59,556 bases of DNA from Solirubrobacterales bacterium (GTDB lineage Bacteria > Actinomycetota > Thermoleophilia > Solirubrobacterales > 70-9), in NCBI GenBank assembly GCA_025936755.1, contig JAICSS010000016.1:1-59556 (forward strand), written 5' to 3'. The notes below the pieces were generated by a model that made no database searches, had not been told where the DNA came from, and saw only the letters and a list, made by a program, of their open reading frames with translations. Positions 7,519-16,110 of this stretch are shown here, in pieces (within the stretch, counting starts at the first letter, position 1; every line of letters begins with the position of its first letter). Made by a program: the position numbers and the translations under genes.

Positions 7519-7917
7519 GTGATCTCGATTACCTCAAAGAGCAGGTACGCCGTCGTCGCCATGGCCGAGCTCGCGAGGGCCGGGGAGCGGCCGATGCCGA
7601 TCAAGGAGCTGGCCGAGCGCCGCGACATCCCCGAGCAGTTCCTCGAGCAGCTCTTCTCGACCCTGCGCCGCAACGGGCTGCTCACCAGCCACCGCGGCAT
7701 GCGCGGCGGCTACACCCTGGCGCGCCCGGCCGAGGAGATCACCGTCCTCGAGGTCGTCCAGGCCCTCGACGGCAAGGTCGGCGCCGAGGCCGACGAGGCC
7801 GGCGGCATCTGGGCCGAGGGCGTCACCGCCCTGCGCAAGGTCTTCGGCCAGACCACGATCGCCGAAGTAGCCCGCCGCGAGGCCGAAGAGGCCGGCTCGG
7901 GCATGTATTTCATCTAG
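7519..7917 (+). CDS. Rrf2-family transcriptional regulator
   Basis: A 132-residue winged-helix regulator. The start at GTG 7519 gives VISITSKSRYAVVAMAELA, the normal family beginning, and lies 7 nt after a TAGAAA box. The recognition region (IPEQFLEQLFSTLRRNGLL) and wing (GMRGGYTLA, then VLEVVQALDG) are intact. It has no cysteine at all, so it cannot hold the Fe-S cluster of IscR or NsrR. It resembles the cluster-free CymR type that controls cysteine metabolism. cysK starts 33 bp downstream and cysE follows, which supports a role in sulfur control by context. Confidence 0.88.
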   Translation: MISITSKSRYAVVAMAELARAGERPMPIKELAERRDIPEQFLEQLFSTLRRNGLLTSHRGMRGGYTLARPAEEITVLEVVQALDGKVGAEADEAGGIWAEGVTALRKVFGQTTIAEVARREAEEAGSGMYFI

Positions 7918-7937
7918 CTCGGCTGCGACCGCCGGAC

Positions 7938-7943
7938 TAGACT
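7938..7943 (+). promoter_or_regulatory. -10 box TAGACT, leaderless spacing
   Basis: TAGACT ends 6 nt before the cysK ATG at 7950, and the intervening CGCGCG holds no ribosome site. It gives cysK-cysE a promoter separate from that of the Rrf2 gene. Confidence 0.5.
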
Positions 7944-7949
7944 CGCGCG

Positions 7950-8869
<920 letters not shown>

Positions 8870-8873
<4 letters not shown>

Positions 8874-9598
8874 ATCGCTGGAAACGGCTGCTCAGGGAGG
8901 TTCGCGCGGACGTCAGGGCGGCGCGCGAGCGCGACCCCGCCGCCCAGGGGGTCTCCACCTTCGAGATCCTCAGCAGCTGGGCGGGGGTGCAGGCGCTGCT
9001 GGCCCACCGGGCCGCCCACGCGCTGCTGGAGGCGGGGGTGCCGCTGCTGCCGCGGGCCATCGCCTACCTGACCAGGGCGGTGACCGGGATCGAGATCCAC
9101 CCCGCGGCCCGGATCGGCAACGAGTTCTTCATCGACCACGGCTCCGGCGTCGTCATCGGCGAGACCGCGGTGATCGGCAGCTGCGTGACGCTCTACCAGG
9201 GGGTGACCCTGGGCGGGACCGGCTTCCAGCGCGGCAAGCGCCATCCCACTCTCGGCGACAACGTCACCGTCGGCAGCGGCGCCAAGCTGCTGGGGCCGAT
9301 CGCGGTCGGCGACGGGGCGAAGATCGGCGCCAACACCGTCGTCGTCGAGGACGTGCCGCCGGCCGCGACCGTGGTCGGCAACCCGGGCCACCCGGTGAGG
9401 CTGGAAGGCAGGCGGGTCGAAGGTCCCGACGCCGACTGGATCCACCTGCCGGACCCGATCGCCGACGCGATCAAGGCGCTCTCGGAGCGGATCGCCGACG
9501 TCGAGCAGCGCCTCGCCGCCCTCGACGGCGGCAACGGGCCGGGCCCCGGCGCGGCCGAGATCAAGCCCCGCACCGGCCGCTCCTCCGCCGGCGGCTGA
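8870..9598 (+). CDS. cysE: Serine O-acetyltransferase
   Basis: A 242-residue acetyltransferase making O-acetylserine from serine and acetyl-CoA. The left-handed beta-helix hexapeptide repeats span about residues 65-185 ([20 protein letters not shown], then [20 protein letters not shown]). The His of IDHGSG is in the usual catalytic position. The helical N-terminal domain is short, as in EpsC-type enzymes. The C-terminal tail after GNPGHPV is longer than usual (~60 residues, ending in a Gly/Pro/Arg-rich segment). CysE normally docks its C-terminal Ile into CysK; this protein ends in ...SSAGG, so the classic complex may be absent. It overlaps cysK by 4 bp. Confidence 0.93.
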
Positions 9599-9613
9599 GT
9601 CCGCGTCCGTCTC

Positions 9614-9619
9614 TATGCT
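9614..9619 (+). promoter_or_regulatory. -10 box TATGCT, leaderless spacing
   Basis: TATGCT ends 7 nt before the in-frame GTG at 9627. It overlaps the alternative ATG at 9615, which favours the GTG as the true start of the helicase gene. Confidence 0.45.
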
Positions 9620-9626
9620 CGGAGAC

Positions 9627-11903
9627 GTGTTCCAGGAGGGCCACCCCGAGACCCCCGCGCAGCCGCCCGCGGCGGGCCCCGGCGCCCCGACCGAGCCCGG
9701 CGCCGACCGGGTCGAGCGCCTGCTGGCGGGGCTGAACGGGCCGCAGCGGGAGGCCGTCGAGCACGGCGAAGGGCCGCTGCTGGTCCTCGCCGGCGCCGGC
9801 TCGGGCAAGACCCGGGTCCTCACCCACCGGATCGCCTACCTGCTCGCCACCGGCGCCGCCCGCCCGGGCGAGATCCTCGCGATCACCTTCACCAACAAAG
9901 CCGCGGCGGAGATGCGGGAGCGGGTCGGTCAGCTCGTCGGTCGCTCGGTGCGGGCGATGTGGGTGACCACCTTCCACTCCGCCTGCGCCCGGATGCTGCG
10001 GGTCGACGCCGAGCGCCTCGGCTACTCGAAGAGCTTCACGATCTACGACCAGGCCGACTCGCTGCGGATGCTGAAACGGTGCCTGGGCGAGCTCGGGGTG
10101 GACCCGAAACGGTTCCCGCCGCGGGCGGTCCAGGCGAAGATCTCCGGCGCCAAGAACCAGCTGATCGACTCCGACTCCTACAACGAATCCGCCTTCGGCG
10201 AATTCGAGGAGACCGTCGCCGAAGCCTTCCCGCTCTACGAGAAGCGGATGCGGGAAGCCAACGCGATGGACTTCGACGACCTCCTCGTCCGCACCGTCAA
10301 CGTCGTCGAGCTGTTCGAGGACGTGCGCGAGCGCTGGCGCCGCACCTTCCGCCACGTCCTCGTCGACGAGTACCAGGACACCAACCACGCCCAGTACCGG
10401 CTGCTGCAGCTGCTCGCCGGCGAGCACAAGAACCTGATGGTCGTCGGCGACGACTCGCAGTCGATCTACGGTTTCCGCCACGCCGACGTCCGCAACATCC
10501 TCGACTTCGAGAAGGACTTCGACGACGTGGAGATCGTCAAGCTCGAGCAGAACTACCGCTCGACGCAGACGATCCTCTCGGCCGCGAACGCGGTGATCGA
10601 ACGCAATCGAGAAGGCCTCAAGAAGGAGCTCTGGAGCGAAGGCGACGAGGGCGCCCCGGTTCAGCTGAACGAGCTGACCGACGAGCACGAGGAGGCGCGC
10701 TGGGTCGCGGGGGAGATCGAACGGCTGGAACAGGAGGAGTCGGTTTCCCGCTCCGAGGTCGCGGTCTTCTACCGGACCAACGCGATGAGCCGGGTGCTGG
10801 AGGACACGCTGCAGCGCTTCGACGTCTCCTACCAGGTGATCGGCGGCACCAAGTTCTACGAACGGGCCGAGGTCAAGGACGCGATCGCCTACCTCAGCCT
10901 GCTGGCCAACCCGGCCGACCTCGTCTCCTTCGGCCGCGTCGTCAACTCGCCCCGGCGGGGGATCGGCAACACGACCCAGGGCCGGATCGCCTCCCACGTC
11001 AACACCACCGGGATGCCGGTCTGGGAGGTGATCGAGCGGGTCGAGGAGGTCCCCGGCCTCTCCGGCGCCGCGATCAAGGCGGTCTCCCGCTTCTACGAGA
11101 CGATGGCCGGGCTGCGCGAACGGGCCGAAGCGGAAGGGCCGGTGGCGACGCTGCTGGAGGCGGTCCTGCACGAGAGCGGCTACCTCGACGCGCTGGCGGC
11201 GGAGCGGACGGTCGAGGCCGAGGGGCGGGGGGAAAACCTGGAAACGCTGATCGGCGGCGCCGCCGAGTTCGACGTCGAGCGCGAGCGCGAGCGCGAGGGG
11301 GAGAGCGAGGTCTCGCCGCTGGAGGAGTACCTGCAGCAGATCTCCCTCTACACCGAGCAGGACGGGCTCGCCTCCGAGAGCGAGCTGGTGACCCTGATGA
11401 CCCTGCACAACGCGAAGGGGCTCGAGTACGACACGGTTTTCGTCGTCGGCTGCGAGGAGGGCGCCTTCCCGCACATGCGGGCGCTGGAGGAGGGCGGCGA
11501 AGAAGAGGAGCGGCGCCTCTGCTACGTCGGCATCACCCGCGCCCGCAAGCGCCTCTACATGACCTGGGCGCGGGAGCGGCGCCTGTTCGGGCGGGCCGAG
11601 CGCAACCTCCCGTCCCGTTTCGTCGACGAGCTGCCGCACGAGCTGACCGAGCGCCACTCGGCCGCCGCCCGCAGCCTCGGCACCAGCTGGAGCAACTCGG
11701 TCGCCAGCGAGGTGACGCCGGCGCAATCGGTAGATCCGGGCCCGGCCCTGGAGCTGCAGACCGGCGACGACGTCGTCCACGCCAGCTTCGGCGACGGGGT
11801 CGTGACCGCGGTCGAGCCGGGCGGGGTGGTCGTCGTCCGCTTCTCCGGCGACGGCTCCGAGCGCAAGCTGATGGCCGACTACGCCCCGATCCGGAAGCGC
11901 TGA
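9627..11903 (+). CDS. pcrA: DNA helicase UvrD/PcrA
   Basis: A superfamily 1A 3'-5' helicase of ~758 residues for nucleotide excision repair and replication-conflict removal. Walker A is LAGAGSGKTRVL (about 53-64) and motif II is VDEYQDTN (about 245-252). Motif III (GDDSQSIYGFRHAD), motif V (TLMTLHNAKGLEYD) and motif VI (RRLCYVGITRARKRLY) are all present. The C-terminal Tudor-like domain that contacts RNA polymerase in PcrA is recognisable (VVHASFGDGVVTAVEPGG). I prefer the GTG at 9627 because a TATGCT box sits 7 nt upstream; the ATG at 9615 would add four residues. folD starts 4 nt after the stop. Confidence 0.94.
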   Translation: MFQEGHPETPAQPPAAGPGAPTEPGADRVERLLAGLNGPQREAVEHGEGPLLVLAGAGSGKTRVLTHRIAYLLATGAARPGEILAITFTNKAAAEMRERVGQLVGRSVRAMWVTTFHSACARMLRVDAERLGYSKSFTIYDQADSLRMLKRCLGELGVDPKRFPPRAVQAKISGAKNQLIDSDSYNESAFGEFEETVAEAFPLYEKRMREANAMDFDDLLVRTVNVVELFEDVRERWRRTFRHVLVDEYQDTNHAQYRLLQLLAGEHKNLMVVGDDSQSIYGFRHADVRNILDFEKDFDDVEIVKLEQNYRSTQTILSAANAVIERNREGLKKELWSEGDEGAPVQLNELTDEHEEARWVAGEIERLEQEESVSRSEVAVFYRTNAMSRVLEDTLQRFDVSYQVIGGTKFYERAEVKDAIAYLSLLANPADLVSFGRVVNSPRRGIGNTTQGRIASHVNTTGMPVWEVIERVEEVPGLSGAAIKAVSRFYETMAGLRERAEAEGPVATLLEAVLHESGYLDALAAERTVEAEGRGENLETLIGGAAEFDVEREREREGESEVSPLEEYLQQISLYTEQDGLASESELVTLMTLHNAKGLEYDTVFVVGCEEGAFPHMRALEEGGEEEERRLCYVGITRARKRLYMTWARERRLFGRAERNLPSRFVDELPHELTERHSAAARSLGTSWSNSVASEVTPAQSVDPGPALELQTGDDVVHASFGDGVVTAVEPGGVVVVRFSGDGSERKLMADYAPIRKR

Positions 11904-11907
11904 GGCG

Positions 11908-12765
11908 ATGGCGGCCCGGATCATCGACGGCAAGGCCGTCGCCGCCGCGGTCCGCGAGCGGGTCAAGGTCGACGTCGCCGCCTACGTCGAGGAGGCCGGG
12001 CGGGTGCCCGGCCTGGCGACCGTGCTGGTCGGCGAGGACCCCGCCTCCCAGGTCTACGTGGGGATGAAGCGGCGCAACACCGAGGACGTCGGGATGCGGT
12101 CGATCCACCACGAACCGGAGGCCTCGATCCGCGAGGAGGAGCTGCTGGAGCTGGTCCGTGAGCTGAACGAGGACGACGACGTCGACGGGATCCTGGTCCA
12201 GCTGCCGCTGCCCGCCCAGATCAGCGAGAACGCGATCGTCGCCGCGATCGATCCGCGCAAGGACGTCGACGGCCTCACCCCGATCAACGCCGGTCTGCTC
12301 GCCCATGGCGACCCCGGGCTGGTTCCGTGTACCCCGTCGGGGGTGATGGAGCTGCTGGCCCACGAGGGGGTGGGCCTCGAAGGGGCCGAGGCGGTCGTCG
12401 TCGGCCGCTCGAAGCTGGTCGGGGTGCCGGTCGCCCGCCTGCTGCTGCAGGCGAACGCGACGGTGACGGTCTGCCACTCGCGCACCCGCGACCTCGACGC
12501 CACCTGCCGCCGCGCCGACGTCCTCGTCGCCGCCGTCGGAGTGCCGCGACTGCTGGGGAAGGAGGCGGTGAAGGAGGGCGCGATCGTGATCGACGTCGGC
12601 GTCAACCGCCTCGAGGAGGGCTTGGTCGGCGACGTCGACTACGAGGCCGCGGCCGAGGTCGCCGCCGCGATTACCCCCGTCCCCGGGGGCGTCGGCCCGA
12701 TGACGATCGCGATGTTGCTCGACAACACGCTCCAGGCGGCGCGCATGAGGACGACCAGCGGGTAG
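11908..12765 (+). CDS. folD: Methylenetetrahydrofolate dehydrogenase / cyclohydrolase
   Basis: A 285-residue bifunctional enzyme interconverting 5,10-methylene-, methenyl- and 10-formyl-tetrahydrofolate. Family motifs are in order: YVGMKRRNTEDVG with the catalytic Lys (about 50-62), ILVQLPLP (about 92-99), DVDGLTPINAG (about 116-126), VVGRSKLVGVPVA for NADP (about 162-174), GVNRLEEG and ITPVPGGVGPMTIAML near the C-terminus. It starts 4 nt after the pcrA stop, so it is probably co-transcribed with it. One-carbon units link to the serine genes later in the window. Confidence 0.95.
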   Translation: MAARIIDGKAVAAAVRERVKVDVAAYVEEAGRVPGLATVLVGEDPASQVYVGMKRRNTEDVGMRSIHHEPEASIREEELLELVRELNEDDDVDGILVQLPLPAQISENAIVAAIDPRKDVDGLTPINAGLLAHGDPGLVPCTPSGVMELLAHEGVGLEGAEAVVVGRSKLVGVPVARLLLQANATVTVCHSRTRDLDATCRRADVLVAAVGVPRLLGKEAVKEGAIVIDVGVNRLEEGLVGDVDYEAAAEVAAAITPVPGGVGPMTIAMLLDNTLQAARMRTTSG

Positions 12766-12851
12766 GAAACCCGGCCGGCGGCGTCGAATCCCCGCTTGAT
12801 GCAGATATAGGGTCGCCACCGACCCACCCCAAACCTTCCAAGGAGGAAGAG

Positions 12852-13436
12852 ATGGACGCGGACAGGCTGAGTACGGGGGAGAAGATCGCCGGCGCATCGG
12901 CCGTCCTTCTCTTCATCTTCATGTTCTTCGACTGGTTCAACGCCTCGGTCTCCGGCGGCAACGGTCTCTTCACGGCCAGCGTCGGCGGCAACGCCTGGGA
13001 AGCGTTCAGCTGGATCGACCTCTTCATGCTGATCACGATCGTCGTCGCGGTCGCGGTCGCCGTGATCCGGCTCACCGACGCCGTCTTCGAGCCGCCCTTC
13101 TCGCTCAACTCCGCGGTCGCGATCCTCGGCGGCCTTTCGGTGCTGCTGATCCTCTTCCGCATCGTCGACCCGCCCGGCGGCGGCGACATCGGCGGCGTCT
13201 CGGTCGACATCAGCCCCACCGTCGGCGCCTTCCTCGGCCTGATCGCCGCGGCGGGCATCGCCTACGGCGGCTACCGGGCGATGCAGGAAGAGGGGACCTC
13301 GTTCGGCGACCTCGGCGACCAGCTCTCCGGCGCTCGCGGCCGCGGGACCTCCCAGCCCCAGCAGCCGCCCGCGGCTACGCCACCGCCTCCGCCGCCCCCG
13401 CCGAGCTCCGGCCAGGGCGGTCCGCCGCCCCAGTAG
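12852..13436 (+). CDS. Four-pass membrane protein with proline-rich tail, unknown function
   Basis: A 194-residue protein with about four hydrophobic segments (roughly residues 13-30, 56-76, 88-106 and 124-144). A cytoplasmic or external tail rich in Gln, Pro and Ser follows, with an eight-proline run near residue 180. The ATG at 12852 follows the strong ribosome site AAGGAGGAAGAG, one of the few clear Shine-Dalgarno starts here. A TATAGG box at 12806-12811 may be its -10. The last 62 bp overlap the end of the convergent GMC oxidoreductase gene. The family is not recognised. Confidence 0.75.
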   Translation: MDADRLSTGEKIAGASAVLLFIFMFFDWFNASVSGGNGLFTASVGGNAWEAFSWIDLFMLITIVVAVAVAVIRLTDAVFEPPFSLNSAVAILGGLSVLLILFRIVDPPGGGDIGGVSVDISPTVGAFLGLIAAAGIAYGGYRAMQEEGTSFGDLGDQLSGARGRGTSQPQQPPAATPPPPPPPPSSGQGGPPPQ

Positions 13437-15261
13437 CGACAGCGCGGGAGATTTGCCTGGCGAAGGCGATGATGGTCATCATCGGGTTGACGCCGACCGA
13501 GGTCGGGAAGAGCGAGGCGTCGGCGACGTAGAGGCCGGCGGTGCCGTTGACCGACCCGTCGGCGGCGCAGACTCCACGGCGCGGATCGGCTGAGATCCGC
13601 GCCGTTCCCATCGGGTGGAACGCCTCCAGCCGCAGCTCCGAGGGCTTGAAGCGCGTGGCCTCGAACAGCGGCAGGTCGCCCGGCCTCAGGATCCCGGCAC
13701 GCGGGATGTTGGGATAGACCTCGGCGGCGCCGGCGGCGAAGTGGATTTCCGCGGCCCGGGCGATCCCGAAGACGACGTGGCGGGCGTCGTCGTCGGTCAG
13801 CCCGTAGCGGGCGCGCAGGGCGCCTTCGTTGGCGAGCCCGACCGAGCCGCGGGAGCGGTCGCAGAGGTGGACCCCGATCGAGCCGACGTGGCCGAAGTCG
13901 AGGATCGAGCGCTGGTGCTCCTCGCCGGTGCCGGCCAGCCAGGCGCCGCCGAAGGCGAGCGGGGTGAAGGTCGCCTCCAGCAGGACCCGGCGGTCCGCCT
14001 CCCACTGGTCGACGTAGTAGCTCTGCATCACGCCCTCCCAGCCGCGCACCTCCTCCTCGTAGCGGGCGCCGACCCAGCAGGCGGGGTGGACGCGGAGGTT
14101 GCGCCCCACCTGGGGCCCGCCCAGGCCCGAGCGCAGCAGCAGCTCCGGGGTCCCGAAGGCGCCGCCGCCGGCGATCACCGCCTGCCTGGCGCGGACGGCG
14201 TAGGGGCGCTGGCGTCCGCTCTCCTCGCGGGCCGAGCAGGCGACCCCGACCGCGCGGCCGCCCTCGACCAGGACCCGCTGCGCTTCCACGCCCGCCCGCA
14301 CCCGGGCACCGGCGGCGACCGCGCGCGGCAGGTAGCTGACGTGCATCCCCCGCTTGGCGTCGATCGCGCAGCCGAAGGGACAGGAGCTGCACTGGACGCA
14401 GTTGCCGGCGTTGCGGTGGATCGGGGCGCCGCTGGCGCCGAGCGCTTCGGCGCCCTCCATCGCCAGCTGCCCGTTGCGGCCCATCCGCTCGGGGTCCAGC
14501 TGGGTCACCCGCAGGAACTCCTCGGCCTCGGCGTAGTCGGCGTCGAGCTCGCGCGCCCAGGTGACGCCGAACTCCTGGCGCCAGCTCTCGAGGATCCGGT
14601 CGGGCGCGCGGAAACAGGTCCCGGAGTTGATCACGGTGGTTCCCCCGACCGCCTTGGCGACCGGGACCGGGATCGGCGGGCTGCCTGCGGCGATCGTCAG
14701 GCCGGCTTCGCGGTAGAGCGTCGCGATCGCCTCCAGCCGGTCGGCGGGGTAGTCGTCGCGGTCGTAGCGGCCGCCGGCCTCGAGCACGAGGACATCGAGC
14801 CCCGCCTCGGCCAGCGTCGCCGCCGCGACCGCACCGCCGGCGCCGGAGCCGACGATGACCACGTCGCATTCCTCGCCCTCGCCCTGCGGACGGGTGTCGC
14901 CGAGCGAGCCGGCCGGCTCCGGCAGGGAGCCGTCGGCGAGCGCGCAGCCGATCTCGGTCCCGATCCGCGCTTCGACCGCCGGCACCACCGCGTAGCCGAG
15001 GGTGGAGAGGATCTTCGCCATCATCAGCAGCTCGTGGTGAAGGGCCAGGCGCGAGCGCTCGAGCTTGGAGAGGAACTCGCCCGCCGCGGCGGTCCCGAGG
15101 CGGCTGAAGCGCCAGGGAAAGGGCAGCCACTCGAAGGCGCGCAGCCCGAGGCGCAGGCGGAGCAGGACGGCGGGGGAGAGCGAGCGCAGGAACTCGGCGA
15201 CCGGGCCGGAGACGTCGACCTCGCGCTCGGCCGCCGGCAGGCCGTCGACCCCCGGCGCCAT
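13375..15261 (-). CDS. GMC-family FAD-dependent oxidoreductase with cysteine cluster
   Basis: A 628-residue flavoenzyme. After a ~130-residue helical N-terminal region comes the FAD-binding motif DVVIVGSGAGGAVAAATLAE (about 133-152). A cysteine cluster NCVQCSSCPFGC follows in the middle. The GMC C-terminal signature has the active-site His (AFHPMGTARI) and Asn (TSVGVNPMMTI). Long N-terminal region plus Cys cluster resembles long-chain alcohol oxidases and sterol-type GMC enzymes; the substrate is unknown. ATG 15261 is the first conventional start, but the preceding in-frame codons still read LSAAEQRTLSAICAAM, which looks like conserved protein, so the true start may be further upstream. The 3' end overlaps the convergent membrane-protein gene by 62 bp. 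Confidence 0.88.
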   Translation of the reverse strand: MAPGVDGLPAAEREVDVSGPVAEFLRSLSPAVLLRLRLGLRAFEWLPFPWRFSRLGTAAAGEFLSKLERSRLALHHELLMMAKILSTLGYAVVPAVEARIGTEIGCALADGSLPEPAGSLGDTRPQGEGEECDVVIVGSGAGGAVAAATLAEAGLDVLVLEAGGRYDRDDYPADRLEAIATLYREAGLTIAAGSPPIPVPVAKAVGGTTVINSGTCFRAPDRILESWRQEFGVTWARELDADYAEAEEFLRVTQLDPERMGRNGQLAMEGAEALGASGAPIHRNAGNCVQCSSCPFGCAIDAKRGMHVSYLPRAVAAGARVRAGVEAQRVLVEGGRAVGVACSAREESGRQRPYAVRARQAVIAGGGAFGTPELLLRSGLGGPQVGRNLRVHPACWVGARYEEEVRGWEGVMQSYYVDQWEADRRVLLEATFTPLAFGGAWLAGTGEEHQRSILDFGHVGSIGVHLCDRSRGSVGLANEGALRARYGLTDDDARHVVFGIARAAEIHFAAGAAEVYPNIPRAGILRPGDLPLFEATRFKPSELRLEAFHPMGTARISADPRRGVCAADGSVNGTAGLYVADASLFPTSVGVNPMMTIIAFARQISRAVATGAADRPGRSSAGAAEAVA

Positions 15262-15321
15262 CGCCGCGCAGATCGCGCTCAGGGTGCGCTGCTCAGCGGC
15301 CGAGAGCCCTGGCGGGCGCCG

Positions 15322-15765
15322 TCAACCGGGTTCTATCGGCCGGCCGGCCCGTCCCGCCAGCATCCAGAGGTAGAGCGCGAGCAGCGCCAGGAAGCCGTCG
15401 ACGAGGAAGTTCAGCAGGTAGATGAAGACTTCTTCCTGGATCAGGAAGAAGGCCAGCGAGCCGAGCGAGGAGGCCGTCTTGCCGGCGGCGAGGACCAGCA
15501 GCAGCGGCCGGTAGCGGACGACGTCGGCCTGGGCGAGGAGGCAGATGCCGGCGATCACGACCATGTAGGCGAAGGCGAGCGCCAGCCACAGGTACTCCTG
15601 GGTGTGCGGGGCGCGATTGTCGAACCCGAGCCATTCGCCGGCGTCGGAGACGACGTCGAGGACGCCGCTGGGGACGGCGAGGAAGAGGATGCCGACGAGG
15701 GCGAAGGTGGCGGCGAGCAGGCGCAGGTTGAGGACGACGAATCTCTCGGCCTTGGGACCCTGCAT
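15322..15765 (-). CDS. Small four-helix membrane protein, unknown function
   Basis: 147 residues with four hydrophobic segments (about 12-33, 54-76, 82-105 and 112-136), the last three being long and aliphatic. No family is recognised. The ATG at 15765 lies 7 nt after a TAGAGT box on the same strand, supporting leaderless expression. The gene is upstream of and in the same frame as the GMC oxidoreductase, separated only by its TGA and about 20 sense codons, so the two are likely co-transcribed. It is divergent from gatC, with 57 bp between the start codons. Confidence 0.75.
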   Translation of the reverse strand: MQGPKAERFVVLNLRLLAATFALVGILFLAVPSGVLDVVSDAGEWLGFDNRAPHTQEYLWLALAFAYMVVIAGICLLAQADVVRYRPLLLVLAAGKTASSLGSLAFFLIQEEVFIYLLNFLVDGFLALLALYLWMLAGRAGRPIEPG

Positions 15766-15772
15766 CGCCGGC

Positions 15773-15778
15773 ACTCTA
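15773..15778 (-). promoter_or_regulatory. -10 box TAGAGT (minus strand), leaderless spacing
   Basis: Read on the minus strand, TAGAGT ends 7 nt before the ATG at 15765. Confidence 0.5.
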
Positions 15779-15809
15779 ACTGGCCAGACAGCCAGTTTCC
15801 ATGCGCACC

Positions 15810-15815
15810 TAGAAT
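15810..15815 (+). promoter_or_regulatory. -10 box TAGAAT, leaderless spacing
   Basis: TAGAAT ends 7 nt before the GTG start of gatC at 15823. It is back to back with the minus-strand box at 15773-15778. Confidence 0.55.
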
Positions 15816-15822
15816 CACGCGC

Positions 15823-16110
15823 GTGATCGAGCGGGATCAGGTACTCCACGTCGCGCGGCTGGCGCGCCTGCGCCTCTCCGAGGAGGAAGTGGAGACGATG
15901 GTGGGGGAGCTGTCGGGGATCCTCGAGCACGTCGACCGGATCGGGAGCCTCGACCTGGAGGGGGTGGAGCCGACCTCGCACGTGGTGGCGCTGGAGAACG
16001 TGCTGCGGGCGGACGAGCCGCGGCCGAGCCTGCCGCGCGACGTCGCCCTCGCCTCGGCGCCCGAACCGCAGGACGGCGCCTTCCGGGCCCCCTCGCCGCA
16101 GGCCGAATAG
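15823..16110 (+). CDS. gatC: Asp/Glu-tRNA amidotransferase subunit C
   Basis: A 95-residue small subunit of the GatCAB amidotransferase, which converts Glu-tRNA-Gln (and Asp-tRNA-Asn) to the amidated forms. It wraps around GatA and stabilises the complex. The N-terminus VIERDQVLHVARLARLRLSE is the family signature and selects the GTG at 15823. The central VEPTSHVV and the C-terminal LREDxP-type segment (LRADEPRPSLPRD) are present. It is immediately followed by gatA (stop TAG then ATG), and a TAGAAT box lies 7 nt before the GTG. Confidence 0.94.
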   Translation: MIERDQVLHVARLARLRLSEEEVETMVGELSGILEHVDRIGSLDLEGVEPTSHVVALENVLRADEPRPSLPRDVALASAPEPQDGAFRAPSPQAE

